Part shown: positions 15,964-24,023 of the stretch, piece after piece
How the letters are laid out: every line of letters begins with the position of its first letter
Numbering within the stretch: the first letter of the stretch is position 1
Assembly (NCBI GenBank): GCA_034664125.1
Contig: JAXDIG010000049.1
Coordinates: 4,500 to 68,499, forward strand
Reading direction: 5' to 3'
DNA from: JACVRW01 sp034664125
GTDB lineage: Bacteria > Actinomycetota > Thermoleophilia > Solirubrobacterales > Thermoleophilaceae
Length of the DNA: 64,000 nucleotides
Program-made: the position numbers and the translations under genes
Notes under the pieces: model-generated
Databases searched by the model: none
What the model saw: the letters and a program-made list of their open reading frames with translations, nothing else
Told to the model about the DNA's origin: nothing

Positions 15964-18210
15964 ATGGCGCTCCACTACCGGACCTGTCCCTTCTGCGAGG
16001 CCACCTGCGGACTCGAGGTGGAGACGGAGGGAAGGGAGGTGGTATCCGTTCGCGGGGACGAGCAGGACGTGCTCAGCCACGGCTTCATCTGCCCCAAGGC
16101 GTTCGGGCTCAAGCAGCTGCACGAGGACCCGGACCGCCTGACCACGCCGCTTGTCCGCCGCAGCGGCGAGCTGGTCGAGGCGACCTGGGACGAGGCGTTC
16201 GAGGAGATCGACCGGCGGCTGACGCCGCTGCTCGCCGAGCACGGCCGCAACGCGGTGGCCGTGTACATCGGCAACCCGAACGCGCACAACCTCTCCTCGC
16301 TCGCGTACGGGCCGGTCTGGCTGCGGGCGCTGGGCACGCAGAACATCTACTCGGCGTCCACGGTCGACCAGATGCCGAAGCAGGTCAGCGCCGGCCTCAT
16401 GTTCGGCACGATGCTGTCGGTGCCGGTGCCCGACGTGGACCGCACCGACCACCTGCTGATCCTGGGTGCCAACCCGCTGGTATCGAACGGCAGCCTGCTC
16501 ACGGCGCCGGACATGCGCGGAAGGCTGCGGCGCATCCGCGAGCGCGGCGGCAAGGTCGTGGTAGTGGACCCGCGCCGCACGCGGACGGCCGACGAGGCCG
16601 ACGAGCACCACTTCATCAGGCCCGGGACCGACGCTCTGCTGCTTGCCGCGATGGCCTGCACGCTGGTGGAGGAGGACCTGGTGGATCCCGGCCGCCTGCT
16701 CGAGCACCTCGACGGGCTCGAGCAGGTCACCGCGCTGGTGCGCGACTTCACGCCCGAGCTGGTGGCCGGCGCCTGCGGGATCCCCGCGGAGGAGATCCGG
16801 CGCATGGCGCGCGAGCTGGCCGCGGCGCCGCGGGCCGCCGTGTACGCCCGCATCGGCACGTGCACGCAGGAGTTCGGCACGCTGGCCAGCTGGCTGGTCG
16901 ACGTGCTGAACGTGCTCACCGGCAACCTGGATCGCGAGGGCGGTGCCATGTTCCCGCTGGCCGCCGCGGGTCAGCGCAACGCGTCCGGCACCCCCGGCGG
17001 GGGCAAGGGCGTCCGCTTCGGGCGCTGGCACAGCCGCGTGCGCGGGCTGCCCGAAACCTATGGCGAGCTGCCGGTGGCGTGCCTCGCGGAGGAGATCGAG
17101 ACGCCCGGCGAGGGACAGGTGCGGGCGCTCGTGACCGTGGCCGGCAACCCGGTGGTGTCCACGCCCAACGCCGAGCGGCTCGAGGGCGCGATCGAGGGCC
17201 TCGACTTCATGCTGGCGGTCGACATCTACGTGAATGAGACGACTCGCCACGCCGACGTGGTCCTGCCCGGACCCGAGCCGCTCGAGAAGTCCCACTACGA
17301 CCTGGCGCTCTACCAGCTCGCCGTGCGCAATGTGGCCAACTACTCGCCGCCGGTGCTCGAGCCGTCGGGCCCGGCCGAGTGGGAGGTGTTCCTGCGCCTG
17401 GCCGGCGTCCTCGCCGGGCAGGGCCCGGACGCCGACCGCGCGGCATTCGACGACCTGGTGATCGCCACGCTCGTCCAGCGCGAGGTCGGGGACCCGGGCT
17501 CGCGCGTGGCCGGTCGCGAGCCGGCCGAGCTGCTCGAGGCGCTGGAGCCTCGGCGCGGCCCCGAGCGGGTGCTCGACCTCATGCTGCGCGCGGGGCCCTA
17601 CGGCGACGGGTTCGGGGCAGAGCCGGAGGGGCTCACCCTCGATGTCCTGGAGCGCAGCCCGCACGGCGTGGACCTCGGCCCGCACCGTGAGCGCGTGCCC
17701 GAGGTGCTGCGCACGCCGTCCGGGAGGATCGAGCTGGCGCCGGAGGCGATCGTGGCGGACGTCGAGCGGCTGTACGGGGCGCTGGCGCGCGAACTGAACG
17801 GCGGCCTGGTGCTGATCGGCAGGCGCCAGCTGCGCTCGAACAACTCGTGGATGCACAACCTGCCCGCGCTCGTGAAGGGCAAGGACCGGTGCACGATGCA
17901 CGTCCACCCCGACGATGCCGAGCGGCTCGGCCTCGAGGACGGGGGGCGCGCGGTGATCAGCTCGGCGACGGGCCGGATCGAGGCGCCGGTGGAGCTGACC
18001 GACGGGATCATGCCCGGGGTCGTGTCGATACCGCACGGATGGGGACACGGCGCGCCGGGAGTGAAGATGGGCGTGGCCAGCCGCCACGCCGGCGTCAACA
18101 GCAACGTGCTCGCCGACGAGTCGCAGGTGGACCCGCTGTCCGGCAACGCCGTCCTGAACGGCATTCCGGTCGAGGTGCGGGCCGCGGTGCCAGAGCCGAT
18201 CCCGGTCTGA
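15964..18210 (+). CDS. Molybdopterin oxidoreductase (DMSO reductase superfamily), cytoplasmic
   Basis: A 748-residue catalytic subunit without a Tat signal. The N-terminal [4Fe-4S] site is C8, C11, C15 and C43 (CPFCEATC ... FICPKA). The MGD-binding domains follow (LILGANPLVSNG, VVVDPRRTRTADEAD), with a C-terminal cap domain (HPDDAERLGLEDG, VSIPHGWGHG). In the region that usually carries the cysteine or selenocysteine ligand, the sequence is ASTVDQMPK, so a cysteine is absent and D or S may coordinate molybdenum. No partner electron-transfer or membrane subunit is adjacent. It resembles the assimilatory nitrate reductase/formate dehydrogenase-like group, but the substrate cannot be assigned. 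Confidence 0.85.
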   Translation: MALHYRTCPFCEATCGLEVETEGREVVSVRGDEQDVLSHGFICPKAFGLKQLHEDPDRLTTPLVRRSGELVEATWDEAFEEIDRRLTPLLAEHGRNAVAVYIGNPNAHNLSSLAYGPVWLRALGTQNIYSASTVDQMPKQVSAGLMFGTMLSVPVPDVDRTDHLLILGANPLVSNGSLLTAPDMRGRLRRIRERGGKVVVVDPRRTRTADEADEHHFIRPGTDALLLAAMACTLVEEDLVDPGRLLEHLDGLEQVTALVRDFTPELVAGACGIPAEEIRRMARELAAAPRAAVYARIGTCTQEFGTLASWLVDVLNVLTGNLDREGGAMFPLAAAGQRNASGTPGGGKGVRFGRWHSRVRGLPETYGELPVACLAEEIETPGEGQVRALVTVAGNPVVSTPNAERLEGAIEGLDFMLAVDIYVNETTRHADVVLPGPEPLEKSHYDLALYQLAVRNVANYSPPVLEPSGPAEWEVFLRLAGVLAGQGPDADRAAFDDLVIATLVQREVGDPGSRVAGREPAELLEALEPRRGPERVLDLMLRAGPYGDGFGAEPEGLTLDVLERSPHGVDLGPHRERVPEVLRTPSGRIELAPEAIVADVERLYGALARELNGGLVLIGRRQLRSNNSWMHNLPALVKGKDRCTMHVHPDDAERLGLEDGGRAVISSATGRIEAPVELTDGIMPGVVSIPHGWGHGAPGVKMGVASRHAGVNSNVLADESQVDPLSGNAVLNGIPVEVRAAVPEPIPV

Positions 18211-18259
18211 CTATCGGCTTCGACCGGCGGTGCGGGTTTCCCCTGGTTGCTGCCGTTCG

Positions 18260-18278
18260 GGCGCGTTGCAGTCGCGCC
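18260..18278. terminator. GC hairpin between convergent genes
   Basis: Perfect 6-bp arms GGCGCG (18260-18265) and CGCGCC (18273-18278) with a 7-base loop lie between the convergent molybdoenzyme and zinc-protein genes, touching the stop codon of the latter. No T-tract follows. A terminator role is inferred from position. Confidence 0.4.
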
Positions 18279-18550
18279 TAGATCGGCGAGAGCATCGAAC
18301 CGCCGCAATTGCGGCAGGTCACGTTGGCGGTGTCCGACATGCGGGCGATCGTGGAATGGGCGCCGCAGTTCGGGCATGCGGAGCGCAGCTCGAAGCGGCG
18401 CAGGCAGTAGACGCAGCGGTAGCGTCCGGGCAGGTTCGTCCCGCGCAGCCACGCCTCCCCGCAGGACGGGCATTCGGGTCCCAAGTTGGTCTTCTCCTCG
18501 CTTGCCAAGCGCTGGGCGTACCGTACTCGGTCCCCCCGCGAGCGCGCCAA
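18278..18550 (-). CDS. Small zinc-ribbon protein with four CxxC knuckles
   Basis: A 90-residue protein carrying CPSC, CVYC, CPNC and CRNC, which can form two zinc-ribbon sites; the last knuckle is near the C-terminus (CRNCGGSMLSPI). The N-terminus is basic. Such proteins bind nucleic acid or partner proteins; no specific family is recognised. The likely start is TTG 18550, one base after the fmt stop codon (TGAgTTG), which suggests translational coupling to fmt and a link to translation. A later in-frame TTG would remove about 14 residues without touching the cysteines. Confidence 0.7.
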   Translation of the reverse strand: MARSRGDRVRYAQRLASEEKTNLGPECPSCGEAWLRGTNLPGRYRCVYCLRRFELRSACPNCGAHSTIARMSDTANVTCRNCGGSMLSPI

Positions 18551-18551
18551 C

Positions 18552-19466
18552 TCAGCGGCCGTCCAGTGTTTGGCCGCGCCCTGCGCGGCCGCGCAGCCAG
18601 GCCGACGCCTCCATCGGGCGCTTGCCCGGCGGCTGCACCTCGATCAGCTGCAGCGCCCCCTGGGCCGCACCGTAGAGGAGGCCCGACTCGCGCTCGACCA
18701 GCTCGCCCGGAGCGATGTCGTCGACTCCTGCCGCGAGCGCGACCCGGCGCACGCCGAGGCGCTCACCACCGTCGAGCGGCACGTAGGCGCCGATGTGCGG
18801 CGTCAGCGCGCGCGCGCGGCGCTCCAGCTGGTCGGCCGGGCGGGCCGGGTCGAGCAGGCGGTCCTCGGGCTCGATCTTGTCCGCGTAGGTCACGCCCTGA
18901 TCGGGCTGCTCGCGGAAGGCCGGCTGGGTGTCCAGTGCCTCGACCAGCAGCTCGCCTCCGAGCGCGGCCAGCCGCCCCGCGAGGCTGCCGTAGTTGTCGT
19001 CGGGGGCGATCGGCTCGGAGCGCTGAAGGCAGGTCGGGCCGGCGTCGAGCTCGGCGATCGGACGCATGATCGTGACGCCCGTCTCCTCGTCACCGGCCTC
19101 GATGGCCCGCTCTATCGGAGCCGCCCCGCGCCAGCGCGGCAGCAGCGATGGATGCACGTTCAGCATGTCGTGAGCGGACAGCAGCGGCTCCTTCACGAGC
19201 GCGCCGTAGGCGCAGATCACAACCGCCTCGGGCTCGGCGGCGGCGATCGCCTGACGCGCCTGCTCGCTATTGACGTCCTCCGGCTGGATCGTCTCGACGC
19301 CGAGCAGAGCCGCCCGGGCGGCAACGGGCGGCGACTGCAGCGACCGCCCGCGCCCGCGCGGGCGGTCGGGACGCGTGACCGCGAGCACCGGCCGGTGGGG
19401 GGTGGCCGCGAGGCGCTCGAGCACCTCGACCGCGAACTCGGACGTGCCCAGGTAGACGGTCCGCAT
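18552..19466 (-). CDS. fmt: Methionyl-tRNA formyltransferase
   Basis: A 304-residue enzyme that formylates initiator Met-tRNA using 10-formyl-tetrahydrofolate. The active-site asparagine, histidine and aspartate are N103 and H105 in MLNVHPSLLPRWRG and D141 in ELDAGP, within a few residues of the E. coli positions. The SLLPRWRGAAPI block is diagnostic. The C-terminal tRNA-binding domain is present (PPGKRPMEASAWLRGR). It follows the lutB-lutC frame on the same strand after about 10 bases, and it is separated from def and priA, which lie about 15 kb away here, although the three are often neighbours. Confidence 0.95.
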   Translation of the reverse strand: MRTVYLGTSEFAVEVLERLAATPHRPVLAVTRPDRPRGRGRSLQSPPVAARAALLGVETIQPEDVNSEQARQAIAAAEPEAVVICAYGALVKEPLLSAHDMLNVHPSLLPRWRGAAPIERAIEAGDEETGVTIMRPIAELDAGPTCLQRSEPIAPDDNYGSLAGRLAALGGELLVEALDTQPAFREQPDQGVTYADKIEPEDRLLDPARPADQLERRARALTPHIGAYVPLDGGERLGVRRVALAAGVDDIAPGELVERESGLLYGAAQGALQLIEVQPPGKRPMEASAWLRGRAGRGQTLDGR

Positions 19467-19476
19467 GGCCGCGAGC

Positions 19477-21591
19477 CTACGCCGAGCCCAGGATCACGAC
19501 GTGCAGCGTGCGCGGGCCGTGGACGCCCTCGACGCGGCTGAGCTCGATGTCGGAGGTGGCGGAGGGGCCGGAGACGAACGTGAGCGGCCGCCCCTCTCCG
19601 ACGGCGCCTGCCAGTTCTTCCACGGCCTCGGGGATGAGGTCCGAGATGGCGTCCGCGGCAACCACGCAGAGGTGATAGTCGGGCACGAGTGTGAGCGCGC
19701 GCCGGCCCTGGGCGGCGCCGCCGTCGAGCACGATCGTGCCGGTTTCCGCGATGGCGAGCGCGCAGCCGGTGAGCGCGCCGTCGACCTCGTCCAGCTCCTG
19801 CGGGGACAGGGTCGCGTCCGGGATCAGCTCGACGTGGTCCGGGCGCCACTCGGCCGGGAGGTCGGGCGGGACGGCGAGCCGGCGGGCGCCCGCCTCTGCG
19901 CAGAGCTCGGCGAGCACCCGGGGGAGCTCTGCTGGAGCGGCACGCCGCACGGTCGCCCGGTACTCGCCCACGCGGTCGGCGAAGAGATCGACGATCTCGG
20001 CACGTGAGCGCTGGCTCCGCCTGCGGTACTGGCGTGGGATCTCGACCGGGGGCGGCCCGTCCGCCAGCGCTGAACGGATGCGGCCAAGGATGGCCGCCCG
20101 GGCGTCGCCGCTCTCCGCGGAGGCGTCTCGTTGCCGCGAATCTGACGTTGACCTTGACATGCATGGGAAACGTTGGGTTCGCGGGCCCGCCGGAGCCTGA
20201 GCCCCCTCCCCCCGCTCGCTGCGCCACCAGTCCCGGAAGGTCTGCGCGGGCGGTTCGGGGAGGTCGCGGGTCTCGGTCCAGCCGGAGAGCGGCCACGGCA
20301 ACCGCGGGACGCGCCCGCGGCGCGCCAGCGGCCGGGAGCCGAGCCGCGCAGCGCGCTGGGCGGCCTCGAAGGAGCGCCGCGACGCAAACGCGCGATACAA
20401 GGCCTTCATCGCCGCTTTCTCGGGCTTCCAACCCGGCTCCGAATCGACCACCCGACCGCGCAGGTGCACCAGCACCTTGGGTATGTCGATCTCCACAGGG
20501 CACACCTCGTAGCAGGCGCCGCACAGGCTGGAGGCGTACGGCAGCGACCGCCCGGACTCGAGGCCGTGCAGCTGCGGCGTCAGGATCGCCCCGATCGGCC
20601 CGGGGTAGACGGACTCGTACGCGTGGCCGCCCACGCGCGAGTACACCGGGCAGACGTTCAGGCACGCCGAGCAGCGGATGCACCGCAGCGCCTGGCGGCC
20701 GACCTCGTCGGCCAGCACGCCGGTACGGCCGTTGTCCAGCACCACCAGGTGGAACTCCCGCGGCCCGTCCCCCGGGCGCACGCCGGTCCAGAACGACGTG
20801 TACGGGTTCATCCGCTCCCCGGTGGACGAGCGCGGCAGCAGCGCCAGGAAGACCTCCATGTCCTGCCACGCCGGCACCAGCTTCTCCACCCCCATCACCG
20901 TCACCAGCACCTCGGGCAGCGTCGTGCACATGCGCCCGTTGCCCTCGGACTCGAAGACGCACACCGTGCCGGTTTCCGCCACGGCGAAGTTCGCGCCCGA
21001 CACCCCCATCCGCGCGGACAGGAACTTGCGCCGGAGGTGCAGCCGCGCGGCCTCGGCAAGCGCCTCGGGAGCGTCGCTTAGGTCCGGTAGGCCGAGCTCG
21101 CGCGCGAACAGGTCGCGGATCTCCGCGCGGTTCTTGTGGATCGCCGGCACCAGGATGTGCGACGAAACCTCGCCGGCCATCTGGATGATGAGCTCGGCCA
21201 GATCCGTCTCCACCGCGCGTACGCCGGCTTCCGCCAGTGCCTCGTTCAACCGAATCTCGTCCGTGGCGATCGACTTGACCTTCACGACCTCGTCGACACC
21301 GGCGGAGCGGGCGATCGAAGCCACGATCGAGCAAGCCTCAGTGCCGTCGCTGGCCCAGTGCACTACGCCGCCCGCGCCGACCACGGCGGATTCGAGAGCC
21401 TCGAGGTGGCGGTCGAGGGCAAAGAGAGAGGCGTCCTTGATGGAGCGGCCAGCGCTCCGCAGCTCCTGCCAGTCCGGCAGCTCCCCGACTACCGCGGCCC
21501 GCTTCTCGCGGATCGTCCCCGTCGCCTTCGCCAGGTTGCGGCGCAGCTGCGAATCGCGCAGGGCCACCGAAGCCGCCGCCGGGAAGCTCAC
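19477..21591 (-). CDS. lutB: LutB-LutC in one continuous reading frame (L-lactate oxidation iron-sulfur and LUD proteins)
   Basis: The frame runs from GTG 21591 to 19477 without a stop and covers two proteins usually made separately. Residues 1 to about 477 are LutB: a LUD domain (VAETGTVCVFESEGN) followed by two 4Fe-4S sites, CIRCSACLNVCP and CGACYEVCPVEI. The rest, about 228 residues, is a LutC-type LUD domain with DELDEVDGALTGCALAIAETGT. An internal ATG at 20160 lies exactly where a separate LutC would begin, so either a fusion or two proteins from an unbroken frame is possible. Together with LutA it forms the complex that oxidises L-lactate. Its GTGA overlaps the lutA stop. Confidence 0.88.
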   Translation of the reverse strand: MSFPAAASVALRDSQLRRNLAKATGTIREKRAAVVGELPDWQELRSAGRSIKDASLFALDRHLEALESAVVGAGGVVHWASDGTEACSIVASIARSAGVDEVVKVKSIATDEIRLNEALAEAGVRAVETDLAELIIQMAGEVSSHILVPAIHKNRAEIRDLFARELGLPDLSDAPEALAEAARLHLRRKFLSARMGVSGANFAVAETGTVCVFESEGNGRMCTTLPEVLVTVMGVEKLVPAWQDMEVFLALLPRSSTGERMNPYTSFWTGVRPGDGPREFHLVVLDNGRTGVLADEVGRQALRCIRCSACLNVCPVYSRVGGHAYESVYPGPIGAILTPQLHGLESGRSLPYASSLCGACYEVCPVEIDIPKVLVHLRGRVVDSEPGWKPEKAAMKALYRAFASRRSFEAAQRAARLGSRPLARRGRVPRLPWPLSGWTETRDLPEPPAQTFRDWWRSERGEGAQAPAGPRTQRFPCMSRSTSDSRQRDASAESGDARAAILGRIRSALADGPPPVEIPRQYRRRSQRSRAEIVDLFADRVGEYRATVRRAAPAELPRVLAELCAEAGARRLAVPPDLPAEWRPDHVELIPDATLSPQELDEVDGALTGCALAIAETGTIVLDGGAAQGRRALTLVPDYHLCVVAADAISDLIPEAVEELAGAVGEGRPLTFVSGPSATSDIELSRVEGVHGPRTLHVVILGSA

Positions 21592-22265
21592 GAGGCCAGC
21601 ACCTCGGCCAGGTGCGCGGTCCGCACACCGGTGCGCTGCCGCGACAGCGCGCCCCCGATCTGCATCAGGCACGAGTTGTCGGCCGCGCACACCACCTCCG
21701 CCCCCGTGTCGAGCACGGCGCGCACCTTGTCGGCGACCATCGCCGACGACACCTCCGCGTTCTTGACCGCGAACGTGCCGCCGAAGCCGCAGCACTCATC
21801 CGCCTGCGGCAGCTCCACCAGCTCGATCCCGCGCACCGCCCTGAGCAGCCGCAGCGGGCGGTCGCCCACCCCCAGCTCGCGCAGCGAATGACAGGTCGGG
21901 TGGAAGGTCACGCGGTGGGGGAAGTACGCGCCCACGTCCTCCACCCCCAGCCGGTCCACCAGCAGCTCCGACAGCTCGTACACCGGCGGCCCGTCGTCGG
22001 GCGCGAGCTGGTGGCGCAGCATGCCGGCGCAGGACGCCGACGGCGTCACGACCACCTCGGCGTCCGCGAACACGCGCGCGAAGCGCCGCGCCAGCGCGGT
22101 GCCCTCGCGGGCGTAGCCGGAGTTCACGTGCATCTGCCCGCAGCATGTCTGCTCGAGCGGGAAGTCGACGTCGCAGCCGAGCCGTTCCAGCAGGCGGACC
22201 ACCGCCCGCCCGGTCTGAGGGAAGAGGGTGTCGTTGAAGCAGGTGACGAAGAGGGATACGCGCAC
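21588..22265 (-). CDS. lutA: LutA, L-lactate oxidation CCG-domain subunit
   Basis: A 225-residue protein starting at GTG 22265. It has the two cysteine-rich CCG domains: TCCGQMHVNSG in the first half and ECCGFGGTFAVKN in the second, with additional cysteines SASCAGM and HPTCHSL that complete the iron-sulfur ligand sets. This is the LutA/LldE member of the three-part lactate oxidation complex (LutABC, LldEFG). In-frame residues upstream of 22265 are antisense to the leader of the permease gene and are not expected to be coding. The stop codon overlaps the GTG of lutB. Confidence 0.9.
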   Translation of the reverse strand: MRVSLFVTCFNDTLFPQTGRAVVRLLERLGCDVDFPLEQTCCGQMHVNSGYAREGTALARRFARVFADAEVVVTPSASCAGMLRHQLAPDDGPPVYELSELLVDRLGVEDVGAYFPHRVTFHPTCHSLRELGVGDRPLRLLRAVRGIELVELPQADECCGFGGTFAVKNAEVSSAMVADKVRAVLDTGAEVVCAADNSCLMQIGGALSRQRTGVRTAHLAEVLAS

Positions 22266-22279
22266 GCCCGTTAACTCTT

Positions 22280-22312
22280 GCGGTTTCCCCTCAGGCCGAA
22301 TGGGGAAACCGC
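22280..22312. promoter_or_regulatory. Perfect 11-bp inverted repeat between lutA and lctP (candidate operator)
   Basis: Arms GCGGTTTCCCC (22280-22290) and GGGGAAACCGC (22302-22312) are perfect complements with an 11-base spacer. They sit midway between the divergent lutA (start 22265) and lctP (start 22344) genes. Lactate genes are commonly controlled by GntR/FadR-type or LysR-type regulators binding dyads, but no regulator gene is adjacent, so the cognate factor is unknown. As RNA it could also fold as a hairpin in the lctP leader. A ribosome site AGGGGAG at 22331-22337 supports the lctP start. Confidence 0.55.
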
Positions 22313-22343
22313 CAGCGAAGGGGAGCAACGAGGGGAGAAACCC

Positions 22344-24023
22344 GTGTACACGCAGCACTTCGACCCGGTATCGAACTCGCTTGGGCTGAGTTCGATCTTC
22401 GCGGCACTGCCGATCCTCGCGCTGTTCGTGCTGCTGGGCGGCGTGCGCGTGGCGGCGCAGTGGGCGGCTCTGAGCGCACTTGGCATCGCCATGCTCGTCG
22501 CGATCATCGTCTACGACATGCCGGTCGACCAGACCGCGCTGTCGGCAAGCGAGGGAGCGGCCTTCGGCCTGTTCCCGATCATGTGGATCGTCGTCACGGC
22601 GATCTGGATCTACAACATGACGGTGGAAACCGGGTACTTCGCGGTGCTGCGTCGATCGTTTGCCGCGATCTCGGACGACCAGCGCGTGCAGGCCGTGATC
22701 ATCGCGTTCTGCTTCGGGGCGCTGCTCGAGGCGTTGGCGGGGTTCGGTACCCCGGTGGCCATCACCTCGGTATTCCTGATCGGGCTGGGCTTCAAGCCCA
22801 TCAAGGCGGCGTCGGTCGCGCTCGTGGCGAACACAGCGCCCGTGGCGTTTGGCGCCATCGCCATCCCAATCGTCACGCTCGCCGACATCACCGGCCTGCC
22901 CAAGGACGACCTCGGGGCGATGGTTGGCCGCCAGACGCCGTTCCTGGCGCTGCTAGTCCCCCTGATCCTGATCGGCATGGTCGATGGCGCTCGCGGCGTG
23001 CGCCAGGCCTGGCCCGCCGCGGCCGTTGGCGGATTCGTCTTCGCGGTCGCCCAGTACGCCTGCTCGAACTTCATCTCGGTGGAGCTCACCGACATCGTCG
23101 CCTCGCTTTCCTCGACCGCAGCCCTCGTGCTCCTGCTGCGGGTCTGGCAGCCGTCGGAGCCGCTGATCGGGGAGATCGGCGGGGGCGCCACCCGACCCGC
23201 GGTAGCCGGCGCAGAGGCGCACGACCCTGGCCTGGAGGCCGAGGTCAACCGGCGCGACGACACCCAGAAGGACCCGCCCGCGGATGTCGTCCGCGCCTAC
23301 GCCCCCTACCTGATCGTGATCGCGGTCTTGTCGATCGCCCAGATCCCGGCGATCAAGGACAAGCTGGTGGAGAAGCCCTGGACGACGACCCTCCAGTGGC
23401 CGGGACTCGACGTGGTGAACCCGGACGGCGATGCGATCACCTCGCTGACCTACAACGTCAACTGGCTGCCCGCGGCGGGCACGCTGCTGCTCATCTCCGG
23501 CCTGATCACGATGGCCGTTCTGCGCGTCTCGCCGGGGCGGGCCTTGAAGGTGTTCGGCGGATCCGTCGACCAGCTCAAGTGGGCCATTCTCACGGTGGCG
23601 TCCGTGCTGGCCCTCGCCTACGTGATGAACCAGTCGGGTCAGACGATCACGCTCGGTCTGTGGGCGGCCGGCGCAGGTGGCGTCTTCGCCTTCCTCTCCG
23701 GGCTGATCGGCTGGCTGGGGGTGGCCGTGACGGGGTCGGACACCTCCTCGAACGCCCTCTTCGGCGGGCTGCAGGTGGCGGCCGCCAAGGACGCTGGCAT
23801 CTCGCCGACCCTACTGGCCGCGGCCAACAGCTCTGGCGGTGTCCTGGGCAAGATGATTTCGCCCCAGAACCTCGCCATCGGCGCCGCGGCGGTCGGCATG
23901 GCGGGGCAGGAGGGCAACCTGTTCCGTAGGGTGGTCAAGTGGAGCATTCTGCTGGTATTGGTAATGGCCGTGCTCGTCTACCTGCAATCGACGGCGGTGC
24001 TGGACTGGATGGTCGTGAAGTGA
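22344..24023 (+). CDS. lctP: L-lactate/glycolate permease, LctP family
   Basis: A 559-residue transporter with about twelve to fourteen helices. Family landmarks are ALLEALAGFGTPVAITS and APVAFGAI in the first half, and VTGSDTSSNALFGGLQ with NSSGGVLGKMISPQNLAIG in the second. It imports lactate, and in related systems glycolate, by proton symport. GTG 22344 is chosen because AGGGGAG lies just upstream and the protein then begins shortly before the first helix; an upstream ATG (22278) would lie inside the inverted-repeat region. A hydrophilic insert of about 50 residues near the middle is somewhat long. Its stop overlaps the glcD start. Confidence 0.92.
   Translation: MYTQHFDPVSNSLGLSSIFAALPILALFVLLGGVRVAAQWAALSALGIAMLVAIIVYDMPVDQTALSASEGAAFGLFPIMWIVVTAIWIYNMTVETGYFAVLRRSFAAISDDQRVQAVIIAFCFGALLEALAGFGTPVAITSVFLIGLGFKPIKAASVALVANTAPVAFGAIAIPIVTLADITGLPKDDLGAMVGRQTPFLALLVPLILIGMVDGARGVRQAWPAAAVGGFVFAVAQYACSNFISVELTDIVASLSSTAALVLLLRVWQPSEPLIGEIGGGATRPAVAGAEAHDPGLEAEVNRRDDTQKDPPADVVRAYAPYLIVIAVLSIAQIPAIKDKLVEKPWTTTLQWPGLDVVNPDGDAITSLTYNVNWLPAAGTLLLISGLITMAVLRVSPGRALKVFGGSVDQLKWAILTVASVLALAYVMNQSGQTITLGLWAAGAGGVFAFLSGLIGWLGVAVTGSDTSSNALFGGLQVAAAKDAGISPTLLAAANSSGGVLGKMISPQNLAIGAAAVGMAGQEGNLFRRVVKWSILLVLVMAVLVYLQSTAVLDWMVVK

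Noticed and set aside
20161..20220. A frameshift or pseudogene between lutB and lutC
   Set aside because: The frame is intact on both sides and both domains are full length, so the missing stop is not decay. It is kept as a fusion or unbroken-frame finding.
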